64,000 nt of DNA from Bugula neritina. Its lineage: Eukaryota > Bryozoa > Gymnolaemata > Cheilostomatida > Bugulidae. Shown here piece after piece: positions 25,964-36,539 of the stretch. The notes beneath the pieces are model-generated. The model had not been told where the DNA came from and ran no database searches. It saw only the letters and a list, made by a program, of their open reading frames with translations. The stretch is from contig OZ037766.1 of the NCBI GenBank assembly GCA_964035545.1, forward strand, positions 15,330,722 through 15,394,721, in the 5' to 3' direction. The position numbers and the translations under genes are program-made. Numbering within the stretch: position 1 is the first letter of the stretch; the number at the start of each line of letters is the position of its first letter.

Positions 25964-26010
25964 CTCCCACCTTAATTTTACAAAAATTAAAAGAGAGTTT
26001 ACAATTTTAT
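25964..26010 (-). promoter_or_regulatory. Polypurine tract and adjacent hairpin
   Basis: On the minus strand AAGGTGGGAG abuts the 3' LTR, as expected for the plus-strand primer of reverse transcription. Just upstream lies a natural hairpin, TTAATTTT-TGT-AAAATTAA. The same hairpin forms the centre of the large palindrome in the leader. Confidence 0.75.
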
Positions 26011-26160
26011 TTTAGCTTTTATTTATTTATTTTATTTTATTATTTTTTTTTTTTATAAAAATGACATGAAACTATATAATGGCTATTATAAAATATGGAT
26101 ATTATAACTATGCACTGTAATCCTCATACAGTGGCAGTTGGATGTCGCTAGCTACTATAA

Positions 26161-29100
26161 CTACTCTTGTTCCTGTAGCAGCACTAGCTTCTGTATCGGA
26201 CGCTCTAGTGTTGTCCCAGCGTTAGTCTTTACTTTCACTCTTCTGACCCTGCCATCAGCACTTTTCAACGTTTCTTTGACCAATCCATAGGGCCATTCAT
26301 TTCGCAATACGTTCTCTTCTATAAGCATGACTAGATCTCCTGTATGAACATCACGTGTTTGGTTCTCCCACCTTTGTCGCTTTGTAATCTGCTGCATGTA
26401 TTCAACTTTCCATAGTCTCCAGAATTCTTCAGCAAACTGTTGAGCCTTTCTCCACATTTTTCTTCCATAGATCTCCGTGGTCTCAAATTTTCCTGGTGGG
26501 GGTCCTATCTGTCTTGATTTTGATGTCAGTAGATGATTTGGAGTGAGTATAGGTGCCTCAGGGTCATTCAAGCTGTTTATCGCCAATGGTCGGCTATTGA
26601 CCGTAGCCATTGCCTCATAGAAGGCAGTACGGAGCCCCGGTGTATCCAGCCTGTCGTACTTACCTGTAGATTTCATACCTTCCAATACAGATCGTACACT
26701 ACGAATTTGGCATTCCCAAACACCCCCAGCATGGCTCGAATGTGGCGCATTGAACTGGAAGGTGATTCGATTTTCCTTTAAAAATGTTGTTAGTGCAGAT
26801 GACCCTTGGTCCATTGCATGGAGTTCTCTTGTGAGCTCGTTGTCGGCTCCAACAAAGTTGGTCCCTCTGTCACAGTAAATCATATTTATTGCTCCTCTGA
26901 TGCAGATCAGTGTTCTTAAAGCGTTCAGAAATGAATCTGTTGTCATATCCGGCAACAACTCTATATGCACAGCTCGGGAGTACATGCACGTGACAAGGAG
27001 GCCCCATCTTTTTACTTCTGACCACCTGTCTTTAACGGTAAAGGGTCCAAAGCAGTCTATGCCTATATTTGTAAATGGTGGTGTTGGATTTAGTCTTTCT
27101 GTGGGTAGCATTGACATGATTTGGGTAATAGGCTTGCCACGCAGCCTGTTGCAGGTGACGCATTTGCTCAACATAGACTTCACAAGTCTTGTGGCTCCGA
27201 CAATCCAGTACCCTGCAGTTCTAATTGCACTTAGTGTAGATGTTCTCCCTAGGTGATAAATGCTGTTGTGATAGTGCCGGACTATTAGAGACGTTACATG
27301 TGCATCACGAGGGAGAATTATGGGGTGCTTCTCTTCATAGCTGAGCACCTGTGATCTCTGCAACCTCCCACCTACACGCATAATGCCGGCTCTATCAATG
27401 AATGGGTTAAGTTTAGCAAGAGGTTTAGATTTTGACAATTGCTGTCCTTGCTTTACTGTACTGTAGTCCTCTTTGTAGTGGCTCTGCTGGACGGCTGAGA
27501 TAATTCTCGTCTCAGCTTCATGGAGACTCTCTGCGGAACATGGTTTAACACACCAGGTCTTCTTTTCATTGCGGTGAATGCTTCGGATGACTGTGATAGA
27601 GCGTACAAGCTTTGACCAGGTGGAAAACTTGAGAAATTTGTCAATAATGCCAGTTGGTCTAATAGCGGTTTGCATAACTTTCGCTTTCTTTATCTCGGGA
27701 TCTTGGGGATCAAGGTTGTTTACGGAATTTTGCTCTTGGTTTAAAAGGGTGATTGTAGGCTCCTTGAGAAAGCCTGGTCCTGAGAACCAGCTTGTATTGG
27801 AGAGTTGATCGCAGGGTTTACCCCGAGAAGCGATGTCAGCTGGATTTAAAGGTCCAGGCACATGGTACCACTGCTTTTCTTCTGTGGTGGATGTAATAGC
27901 CCGTACTCGATTGTGGACAAAAGGATGATATTTCTTCGTGGTGTTGGCTATCCATCCTAACACAATTTCTGAGTCTGACCAAAAGTACTCTGCATCAAAC
28001 TTCATATCTAGCTCCTTGTGAAGCATCTTACTCAGATGAGTAGCCATTACAGCACCCATAAGCTCTAGGCGAGGCATTGTGAAAAGTCCTTTAGATGGTA
28101 TTACTCTTGATTTTCCGATCAAGAATGAGACTTGCACATTGCCTTTGTTGTTGATTTGGCGTATGTATGAGCACGCACCAATTCCATCTTCACTGGCATC
28201 GCAAAAGTTGTGTAATTCACGTCTTACAACTTCTCCGTAATTCTTCGGTTTCAAGCATCTTGGAATGCTGATTTGTTCTAAGGCTGGTAACTGATCCATC
28301 CACCTGCTCCATTTGTCGGCTAAGGTATCAGGAATTGGATCGTCCCAATCCAAATTGGCCTTGTTGACCTGCTGTAGTATATTTTTTCCTAGGAGTGTGT
28401 ATGGAGCCAGGAATCCTAGTGGATCATATAACTGACTGACTGTTGATAAAATTCCCCGTCTAGTATTTTGTCTGTTCTGGATTTGATTGATAAACTTGAA
28501 CGTGTCTGATTCCATGGCCCATTGTAAACCCAAGGTGCGCTGTTCAGGTAGTAACTCCATTAACTCTTTGTTCTGAACAGATCTTTCAGACTCTGGCAGT
28601 GCTGCTAGAACTTCTGCACTGTTAGATGCAAACTTATGTAAGCGCAAGTTTCCCTTGCTGCAGATGTCACGAGCCGCATTTATAAGAGCAATCGCTTCGC
28701 CTTCTGAGGCAACACTGGTGATACCATCATCGACGTAAAAGTCACGGTTGATGAACATTGTGGCCGCATTGGAAACAGAGCTGTGGTCCTGTGCGATTTT
28801 TCTCAAGCCATATGTTGCAACACCAGGGGAGGACTTTGCACCGAAAAGATGCACCTTCATTCTGAAGGTTTGCTGTTGGCCATGTTGGTCATGCCAAATG
28901 AACCGGAGATAATCTCTGTCATCGGATGTGACAAGAAAGTTATAGAACATTTGCTGTATGTCACAGCTGATTGCTATAGACTCTCTCCTAAAACGGCACA
29001 ATATTCCTATAAGGGAGTTCATGTGGTCAGGGCCTTGCAGGAGATGGTCATTCAAGGATGTGCCCTGGTAGGAGGCCTTACAGTCAAACACCACCCTCAA

Positions 29101-31995
29101 TTTATTCTTCTGGGGATGCTTCACTGCAAAATGTGGTATGTACCACCTTTCCCCATTTGCTCCACTGTTATCATCTACTGGCTCAGCCAGATCTTGCTCC
29201 AGTAGCTCATTCATAAATTTTTTATAATCAGCTTCCAGTTCAGGGTCTTTCATAAAGCGCTTCTCTAGGCCCTCTAGCCTTCTCTTTGCCTGTTGAAAGT
29301 TATTTGGGAGAGTCGGGCGCTCCTTGAATGGCAATGGCATCATATAGTTGCCGCTTTCACTAATGGCTGTTTGACTATCTAATATCTCAATAAACTTGTA
29401 GTCTTTTTGTGAGAGCAAACAGCTGTCATCATTATCGTCAAAAGTAAGACAAGTTGCATGAACCTTTTGTTTGGTGTGTGAGCTTTTCGCGACACCAAAC
29501 ACAGCCCAGCCAAGCTCCGTTCGAAGGGCATATGGCATGTTACCATCCCCTTTTACAGCTTCCAATGGAAATGAGGCCATTGTACAGTTAGCGCCAATCA
29601 AGAGACCTACTGGTATGTCCATTGGGGGTGCCAGTTTACTGGCCAAGTGGCTGAGGTGCGGTTGCTGTAGTATGTTCGTGTGATTAGCAAATTCTCCAGT
29701 GGAGTTGGGTATTTCGTTCCATTCATAGACAGATGAAAGAGCTACTTCACCGCCGTAATATCCTTTAATTAGCATATCACCAAAGACGTTGACTTCCTCC
29801 TTTTGAACTTCACCAATCATCGTTTCTACTTCAACCGATTTTCTTCCAAGCTGTCGTGGTTTCAGCTTTTTGGCTAAGTCTTTTGTTATGTAAGAGTGAT
29901 CTGATGCAGAGTCAAGAAATGCATACACTAGAATCTTGGCTTTAGGATTAGCAGTGGTTGACACATACACAGGCATCCCCATGTTGAAGATCTTGTTATG
30001 TGTAGGCGTTCTTGTGTTCTTACTTGAGAGTTTGGTTTGATCTTTATTGTCTTGTGCTGAAGGTGGCAATCGACTGTCAGGCCATTCTGCTGCACTTGTA
30101 ATCCTGTTAGAAGTCTGAGTAGTTGAAAAGCTAGATGGTGAGGCTTGGATGTCACTCCTTTTCATTTGTTGTTCACCACTCTGCTGTACTGATGATGGCT
30201 GTTGAGAGGCGTATTTACTAGGCCTTTTGTGCTCTGTTCCTTGGTTCTCTTCATTCCAGTCTTCTTTTGTTTTGTGTAGGCATGTAGCATGGCCAGGCCT
30301 TTTACACTTTCTGCAGATCTGCTTGTCATTGTAGAAACAATTGGTAGCCATATGGCCAGGCCGGGCGCAAATGTAGCACAGCATTTCATTTGTTACAAAT
30401 TTCATGCGTTGGCTGTAGGGTTTCTCGCATAGCTTGAAACACTCAGCCACGATATGACCCTTTTGGTGACAGTACAGGCACTTTCGTGGTTCCTGGGTGC
30501 TTGCTGTGTTAGTCATGAATGATTTTGTATTTGGTCTTCTTTTCTCATTTCTTTCAGTGTTTTGCATCAAGGGTAGAGAACACACCTCTGCTAAGTCATC
30601 CACGAATAAGGAGAACTCAGAAAATTTGGGGTATCGCATTTCTGTTTTTTGCAGGCGGTGCACCACGGCTACCCACTTTTTATGTGCCCAATCGGGTAGT
30701 ACTCTTGCAAGTTTCTCATTAGTATGCTCATCATCAAGGCTAGTTAACCCTGATACTGAGCTCATAGCGTTTCTGCAGCTCTCCAAGTAATCTGCGTACT
30801 TCTGAAGGGCTTGGTGGTCATCTATTGCAATCTTCTTCCAGTTATCTAGTGCGTTTTTCATTGATCGAGCTACGTCGAGTTTGTTACCATATCTTGAGGA
30901 CAGCTTCTGACGTGCTTTGTAGTAGCTATGCTCTGTTCGTATTAGAAAATGTTCGCTAATACATTCTTTTGCAGGGCCGTCTACATATTTCTTCAGGTAT
31001 CTCAACCTTTCTGGTCCTTCCTCTATGCCCATGGATGTTAAGTAACTGTCAAAATCACATTCCCAATCATCAAACTCTAAAGTGTTGCCCTTGAAGATAT
31101 CTGGTTCAATATCTGCTTTCCTTGTAAGTTTGATTCCCTGAGCAATCTTATTGGTGAGTTGGCGGATGGAATCATCACTTGACTGACTAGTTTTGAATGC
31201 GTGATTTGCTCTCTCATTGCCACTTAAGTATTGAAGATTGTCCCGGGGTTTGACATCAGTGTTTGGGGGTGTTGCGGGGGCAGACCACAAGTCTATCGGG
31301 TCAGTTCTGATCACGTGCACTTCTAAATTCTTCTCATCTCTCACTAAGTTTCTGTTCAGTGGTGTGGATTCCGCGGCGGCCATTTGTAGTTGCCGGGCTT
31401 GTTCTTCTACCAGTTGAACCTTTTCCCTCTCAGCCAGATACTCTTCAAACTTGCGCTGCTCTTCTTCCAATAATTTCTGCTTACTTGCTAGCTCTTCCTG
31501 TTCCTTGCATTTCTCCTCTTGGATAGCCATACCTTGTCGTATCTCTAGAATCTTTTCTGTAATTTTACCGACTTCCCCAATAAAAGACTCAAAGTGTTTT
31601 TCTATTTTTGTTTCCACTTTATTGTCAGATAATTGCAGAAGTTTAGCATAATCAGATGTAATAGACTCAGCTTTTGTTTCTATTTCAGCAACACAAGTAT
31701 CAAGAGTATCTAACATATAAACATCATTACGGCATCTTTTAAAAATAACATCAACAGCACGAAGCTCTCTGTTTATAGCAGCATATAGTGAAAATGCCAG
31801 CTCATTTTTCTGGCTCTCTTTGCCAAGATTTGAAACTTTGATTGTGCGTACAGGCCTTGTTTTGGTTGGCGCCACAATTTCACCTTTTGCATTGCTAGTA
31901 CATGATTTGTTGCTAACTGGTTGTATTAGCGGAGCTGCTAGATTCTTGTCAGAATAGTCATCTAGATCAAGCAGGCTAACATTCGCTTTGGCCAT
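26161..31995 (-). CDS. BEL/Pao gag-pol polyprotein, intact
   Basis: 1,944 residues in one frame. Order by approximate residue: coiled-coil Glu-rich segment (150-210); Pao-type gag domain with FDDWECDFDSYL (about 310-450); CCHC knuckles near 506 (CLYCHQKGHIVAEC), 538 (CYICARPGHMATNC) and a variant near 562; aspartic protease with LDSASD near 694; reverse transcriptase ending in the YVDD site near 1086; RNase H with CDASED near 1265; integrase HHCC zinc domain (1574-1612); integrase core with Asp near 1647, Asp in YCDRGTNF near 1707 and Glu in GGVWE 52 residues on; and a C-terminal DUF5641-type domain. Such proteins package RNA, copy it into DNA and integrate it. All catalytic residues looked for are present. 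There is no envelope gene. Confidence 0.97.
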   Translation of the reverse strand: MAKANVSLLDLDDYSDKNLAAPLIQPVSNKSCTSNAKGEIVAPTKTRPVRTIKVSNLGKESQKNELAFSLYAAINRELRAVDVIFKRCRNDVYMLDTLDTCVAEIETKAESITSDYAKLLQLSDNKVETKIEKHFESFIGEVGKITEKILEIRQGMAIQEEKCKEQEELASKQKLLEEEQRKFEEYLAEREKVQLVEEQARQLQMAAAESTPLNRNLVRDEKNLEVHVIRTDPIDLWSAPATPPNTDVKPRDNLQYLSGNERANHAFKTSQSSDDSIRQLTNKIAQGIKLTRKADIEPDIFKGNTLEFDDWECDFDSYLTSMGIEEGPERLRYLKKYVDGPAKECISEHFLIRTEHSYYKARQKLSSRYGNKLDVARSMKNALDNWKKIAIDDHQALQKYADYLESCRNAMSSVSGLTSLDDEHTNEKLARVLPDWAHKKWVAVVHRLQKTEMRYPKFSEFSLFVDDLAEVCSLPLMQNTERNEKRRPNTKSFMTNTASTQEPRKCLYCHQKGHIVAECFKLCEKPYSQRMKFVTNEMLCYICARPGHMATNCFYNDKQICRKCKRPGHATCLHKTKEDWNEENQGTEHKRPSKYASQQPSSVQQSGEQQMKRSDIQASPSSFSTTQTSNRITSAAEWPDSRLPPSAQDNKDQTKLSSKNTRTPTHNKIFNMGMPVYVSTTANPKAKILVYAFLDSASDHSYITKDLAKKLKPRQLGRKSVEVETMIGEVQKEEVNVFGDMLIKGYYGGEVALSSVYEWNEIPNSTGEFANHTNILQQPHLSHLASKLAPPMDIPVGLLIGANCTMASFPLEAVKGDGNMPYALRTELGWAVFGVAKSSHTKQKVHATCLTFDDNDDSCLLSQKDYKFIEILDSQTAISESGNYMMPLPFKERPTLPNNFQQAKRRLEGLEKRFMKDPELEADYKKFMNELLEQDLAEPVDDNSGANGERWYIPHFAVKHPQKNKLRVVFDCKASYQGTSLNDHLLQGPDHMNSLIGILCRFRRESIAISCDIQQMFYNFLVTSDDRDYLRFIWHDQHGQQQTFRMKVHLFGAKSSPGVATYGLRKIAQDHSSVSNAATMFINRDFYVDDGITSVASEGEAIALINAARDICSKGNLRLHKFASNSAEVLAALPESERSVQNKELMELLPEQRTLGLQWAMESDTFKFINQIQNRQNTRRGILSTVSQLYDPLGFLAPYTLLGKNILQQVNKANLDWDDPIPDTLADKWSRWMDQLPALEQISIPRCLKPKNYGEVVRRELHNFCDASEDGIGACSYIRQINNKGNVQVSFLIGKSRVIPSKGLFTMPRLELMGAVMATHLSKMLHKELDMKFDAEYFWSDSEIVLGWIANTTKKYHPFVHNRVRAITSTTEEKQWYHVPGPLNPADIASRGKPCDQLSNTSWFSGPGFLKEPTITLLNQEQNSVNNLDPQDPEIKKAKVMQTAIRPTGIIDKFLKFSTWSKLVRSITVIRSIHRNEKKTWCVKPCSAESLHEAETRIISAVQQSHYKEDYSTVKQGQQLSKSKPLAKLNPFIDRAGIMRVGGRLQRSQVLSYEEKHPIILPRDAHVTSLIVRHYHNSIYHLGRTSTLSAIRTAGYWIVGATRLVKSMLSKCVTCNRLRGKPITQIMSMLPTERLNPTPPFTNIGIDCFGPFTVKDRWSEVKRWGLLVTCMYSRAVHIELLPDMTTDSFLNALRTLICIRGAINMIYCDRGTNFVGADNELTRELHAMDQGSSALTTFLKENRITFQFNAPHSSHAGGVWECQIRSVRSVLEGMKSTGKYDRLDTPGLRTAFYEAMATVNSRPLAINSLNDPEAPILTPNHLLTSKSRQIGPPPGKFETTEIYGRKMWRKAQQFAEEFWRLWKVEYMQQITKRQRWENQTRDVHTGDLVMLIEENVLRNEWPYGLVKETLKSADGRVRRVKVKTNAGTTLERPIQKLVLLQEQE

Positions 31996-32560
31996 TTGAT
32001 TAATTTTGATTACAGCAAAAACTTACAAATACCGTTCACTATAAAACTAATGTGCTGCTATGTGCAATAAATTGGCAGTAGATCAGGCCGTATATATAAC
32101 CTCAACTTGATTGTTTGTTTTGATAATTAATTACGTGCTAGGCTAGCAAGCCTGACAACTGCAGCGTGGGTTTCTGCCACACAACTGGGTCAATCCCACA
32201 ATGGACCAATGGAAGCTAATGAACAATTCAAACCACCAATAGGATGCAGGAACACTTATCATTACCTCCACCCACACTAATTAGTGCTGCTTTGTTGGAA
32301 GCACTGATTCCTAATTAGCTTTACAAACACAAAAATCTTTTTAAAAGTTCAAATAATACCAGAAATAGTAGATACTCTAGATATTTTCATGAAGAGATAA
32401 AATTCACTGTTACAATACTCCTCATATAATTAAAATTGCAATTTGCACAAGAAATTAATATAAAGTTAAAGCTTTTGTGGTAAATATGTCATTAAAATGC
32501 ACAGATTTACTTATCTTCTAGTACCCTCCTGTACTATAGCTTTATTGAGCTTCAGGAGTT
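31996..32560 (-). other. BEL/Pao leader, unique part
   Basis: Untranslated sequence between the gag start codon and the tandem repeats of the leader. No reading frame or second gene seen. Confidence 0.6.
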
Positions 32561-33609
32561 GTCCCTTCAGATGATTGTTTTAGGTGTGGCTCTACGGGGC
32601 ATCACAAGGTGTCTCTTTCTGGACTTTATTTCAGGTGTGGCTCTACGGGGCGTCACAAGGTGTCTCTTTCTGGACTGTATTTCAGGTGTGGCTCTACGGG
32701 GCGTCACAAGGTGTCTCTTTCTGGACTATATTTCAGGTGTGGCTCTACGGGGCGTCACAAGGTGTCTCTTTCTGGACTTTGTTAAAGATTTCACTGTAGC
32801 AGTTTTGTTAGGTCTGCTAGTAACCGCAAGCTTATCAGAGTAGGTTTAGGAATTCAACTGATGTCTTGTGAGTGTAGTTATTAGTATTTTATTCCAACTT
32901 ATAACACTTTTGCTCACAAAGCTACACCGTGAAATCTAAATAAAATACACACAATATAAGGCTAAATAAAGTACAAGAAAATAAGAACTGTAAGGAAATA
33001 ACACACATAAAATTATTAAAGTAAGCAAAATTGTAAACTCTCTTTTAATTTTTGTAAAATTAAAAGAGAGTTTACAATTTTGCTTACTTTAATAATTTTA
33101 TGTGTGTTATTTCCTTACAGTTCTTATTTTCTTGTACTTTATTTAGCCTTATATTGTGTGTATTTTATTTAGATTTCACGGTGTAGCTTTGTGAGCAAAA
33201 GTGTTATAAGTTGGAATAAAATACTAATAACTACACTCACAAGACATCAGTTGAATTCCTAAACCTACTCTGATAAGCTTGCGGTTACTAGCAGACCTAA
33301 CAAAACTGCTACAGTGAAATCTTTAACAAAGTCCAGAAAGAGACACCTTGTGACGCCCCGTAGAGCCACACCTGAAATATAGTCCAGAAAGAGACACCTT
33401 GTGACGCCCCGTAGAGCCACACCTGAAATACAGTCCAGAAAGAGACACCTTGTGGCTCTACGGGGCGTCACAAGGTGTCTCTTTCTGGACTGTATTTCAG
33501 GTGTGGCTCTACGGGGCGTCACAAGGTGTCTCTTTCTGGACTATATTTCAGGTGTGGCTCTACGGGGCGTCACAAGGTGTCTCTTTCTGGACTTTGTTAA
33601 AGATTTCAC
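32560..33609 (-). repeat. Rearranged leader: 51-bp tandem repeats in direct-inverted-direct order
   Basis: Plus-strand order: four 51-bp units (about 32584-32780); a 236-bp LTR-end fragment (32795-about 33030); a 35-bp piece reverse complementary to the polypurine-side sequence; then the inverted copy of all this (33056-33452); then three more 51-bp units reading directly into the full LTR at 33610. The first palindrome is centred at 33053-33055 with a 3-nt TGT loop and arms of about 397 bp (32656-33052 and 33056-33452). A second inversion point lies near 33453-33466. The arms look near-identical. This is either a reverse-transcription rearrangement or an assembly error. Confidence 0.85.
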
Positions 33610-34420
33610 TGTAGCAGTTTTGTTAGGTCTGCTAGTAACCGCAAGCTTATCAGAGTAGGTTTAGGAATTCAACTGATGTCTTGTGAGTGTAGTTATTAGT
33701 ATTTTATTCCAACTTATAACACTTTTGCTCACAAAGCTACACCGTGAAATCTAAATAAAATACACACAATATAAGGCTAAATAAAGTACAAGAAAATAAG
33801 AACTGTAAGGAAATAACACACATAAAATTATTAAAGTAAGCAAAATATTACTGCATAATAATTCATTAAAAATAATGTCAGCTATAAACCATTTCAAATA
33901 ATATAAGCCAAATGCATCGATATTACAGCATTAAGACAATAAATGATAGAAAAATTAATAGCAGACAAACCTTTAGCACTTCTCTGATAACTTGATAATA
34001 CAGCTTCTGCTCTTAGGTTTCAATAGATAGTAATATATATCTTGTTTAATGTAAAATTATAAGTAGTATACTTGCTCTTTGGCTCTACTAATTGAAACTG
34101 ATCAGGATAACCAATGCTTTCCAACAGCAGCAGAATAATACACAAACAACAAATAAACAAAAATGATGTGTTCCAGATCCCATTGGTCACCCAAATTGCA
34201 CCACCAGCCCCAAGTAATTCCAAATAAGGGAACAGAAATATTCTGGCAGATTTGTTGTCTTGGGCTTTTGCAATACACTTGATTCATTGATTGTGGCTTT
34301 TGCTGCGCAGTTGTAGGAATTTATTGTTTTGTTTAGGGGCTATTAATATGCTATGACGATGGACTATGACACACGCACACACACAGTGTGCATGTAAACA
34401 TGCTGCCAGCTACTGCTACA
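33610..34420 (-). repeat. 5' LTR of the BEL/Pao element
   Basis: 811 bp, the partner of 25153-25963. It should carry the promoter, transcribing on the minus strand. Followed at 34421-34425 by the right copy of the GAGAT target duplication, which is also host coding sequence. Confidence 0.95.
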
Positions 34421-34788
34421 GAGATGTATCGTTCATAGCTTCCCATAGCCATACCAAAATTTCTGACAACAAACGGAACAGCTGTAAGTATTGTAATCGA
34501 TACTTGAAAGATTCTGGCAATAGTGGTTGGTAGAGTTATAATTTGTTTGTTCAACTCACAGCTGAATGCCAGAGAGAAAGCAGAGCCGGTTACGATGTCG
34601 CATATCCCAATGTTGATTACTGTCCAGAAATATGCATTTCTTTTAGACTTGTCTAACTTCTTCAGAAAAATTAGATTAAGGATGTTAAATATAACACTAA
34701 AAATGTTGAAATATGACAAAACTGCCGATTCAGTAGATTCTACACAAAAATCAGTTATTTCATCACACAGAACACTAGTATTTTCCAT
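34421..34788 (-). pseudogene. Rhodopsin-like GPCR, N-terminal part (split by retrotransposon)
   Basis: Starts at the ATG at 34788. Short extracellular N-terminus; TM1 (LSYFNIFSVIFNILNLIFL); TM2 (YFWTVINIGICDIVTGSAF); TM3 ending in GSYERYIS, where ERY is the DRY-type G-protein motif. The coding frame runs into the LTR immediately after and stops about 25 codons later (34351), so only a three-helix product could be made. The remaining helices are encoded at 24586-25147, and removal of the element restores one frame. Confidence 0.87.
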
Positions 34789-34801
34789 GATGAAATTTTA
34801 A

Positions 34802-35800
34802 TTTAACACAGTTTGACTTTAGAACACAATTAGCTGTAGTGGTTTCATTTGCTGAAATGTTTAAAATATACTATGTATCAGACTTATTTATGTAAAAGCT
34901 TTTATTATCTAAAGAAAGATGAGAATATTGATTGTGAGACAGTATGTTAATGTAAAGGAACTTCATTAATTTAGAATAGCAAAACCATCAGCTCGAGGTG
35001 TTGCTGCTACATTTTATAATTATACAAAGAAACTATTTCTTAAAAATTAATTTGATGGTTAGTAACCTTTAGCTAATGTATTCAAATACTATTCTTATTC
35101 ATCCCAGTAAACTATATATATAATAATTCTTGCAGGTATCAAGTGCTGATTAACTACAAAACAAGTGGTATATACTAACTGATTAACAAGAAATAAGCTT
35201 TATGATCATATAATAAGCTTCACGTCAATGCGTATATAATTAATAAATATGTTAACTATATTACGTGTTGATAGAAAGCTTTATATAATATTATATTCTA
35301 TATGTAAGCTTCAATGATGTTATTTTAAATGATTTTATATATGTCTATATACAACTATTTAATTTTTTTTCTCTTATCAACCCTTTAGCTAGTTGTAAAA
35401 TATTGTTTGATATTTTTCGATTTTTGATTGGGATTGAATCTTTAGATAAGCATAAAAGGTCAGAGATCATGATGAAGCAAACCCTCACCTTTTTTTTCAA
35501 CCATTGTGATCTATAGCATAGCATGGTAAATAGTTGTATTTTCATTATATCATAGAGTAGACAACTTTATACCCAGGTAATATATTTGCAGTGAAGTATA
35601 GACTATCCTAAACATTTCATTAGTTTAATTATATACACAAAGCTTGTTAGTAAGCCAAACGCATTTGTGATGGGAACTATAGCAGCTCATTGTGTTTTGC
35701 CTTTAATTTTTCTTTAAAGGCCAGCTTCAAAACTTGTGCTTCCCATTTAAAGGTAACTTGTAAAAGTACATATTTGATATTACCCAATCAGCATTCTCTT
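34802..35800. other. Upstream region of the split GPCR gene
   Basis: AT-rich; presumably holds the receptor promoter. No gene or repeat recognised. Confidence 0.4.
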
Positions 35801-35829
35801 TAACACCATTTTCTGTTGAATATTCTTTA

Positions 35830-36535
35830 ATTCTCCTTCCAAAGTTATTTCATCATTTTTTCATTTTTTTTCTTTCTCAGCTGAGCCATTTTTGTATGTG
35901 TTTTTTATTTCTATTCTCAAACACTGCCAATTATTTTTTTTTCACAATCTGCAGTGTTTTCTAATTTTATTAGTATTTTAGAGCTTTTTTCATTTTTTCA
36001 TTGCCTTCTTTCACAAACTCACAAACCTTTTTATTTCTGAAGTTTTCTGTTTCAACAGCTACTCCTTCATCAGTTTCTCTTCGTTCTTTACTGATGCATC
36101 TTCTATTTTTACTTTATTTCCAGTTTCTCCTTTTTTCTCTCTTATATGAGCACTATTTGCTGTTTTTGATTCTTCATATTTTTTGCCATCTCCCACCTTT
36201 ACCTGTCTACTTCCTTTCTCTATGTCTGAAGTTTCAGTATAATCTCTCCCTCATCTAAATAACCTGTCTCATCATTCTTTCTATCTTTAGCTTTAGCTGA
36301 GTCATCACCATATTTTTTTATTTCCTCTGTAAAACATTTCCATTTCTATTCTACCCTTTGTCTCTTCTTTTTCAATTATCTCTTTTTTCAAAGCTTTATT
36401 GACCCTTTCCTGGCTTTTTCTTTAGCAATTTTACTCCTGTTTGTTTTTTCAAGTTCTTCCATTTTACCTTCTTTTTTTAACTTAATAAATCCTCTTTCAG
36501 CTTTTTGATCTTCATTTTTCAAGCTCATTACTCTA
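35830..36535 (-). pseudogene. Decayed Lys/Glu-rich coding sequence
   Basis: Read on the minus strand, successive frames give charged peptides with coding character, such as QKAERGFIKLKKEGKMEELE, EEIKKYGDDSAKAKDRKNDE and GDGKKYEESKTANS. They are broken by stops and apparent frameshifts every 30-60 codons. No domain is recognised; a degraded coiled-coil or nuclear protein exon is possible. Purine-rich low-complexity sequence giving chance Lys/Glu codons is the alternative. Confidence 0.35.
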
Positions 36536-36539
36536 AAAA

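Larger units (their letters stand above)
25153..34420 (-). mobile_element. Full-length BEL/Pao LTR retrotransposon (9,268 bp)
   Basis: Two 811-bp LTRs flank a leader, one gag-pol frame on the minus strand and a polypurine tract next to the 3' LTR. A 5-bp duplication flanks the whole. It lies in the coding region of a GPCR gene, in the same orientation. The LTR copies look identical throughout on reading, and the frame has no stop over 1,944 codons, so insertion is recent and the element may still be able to move. The leader has been rearranged (see 32560-33609). No clear tRNA primer-binding site starting with TGG was found directly after the 5' LTR. Confidence 0.95.

Noticed and set aside
26533-31651. 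Several plus-strand frames of 60-140 codons
   Set aside because: They are shadows of the intact minus-strand gag-pol frame.
32559-33658. Repeated GVALRGVTRCLFLD-type frames on both strands
   Set aside because: They are products of the 51-bp leader repeat and its inverted copies, not a gene.
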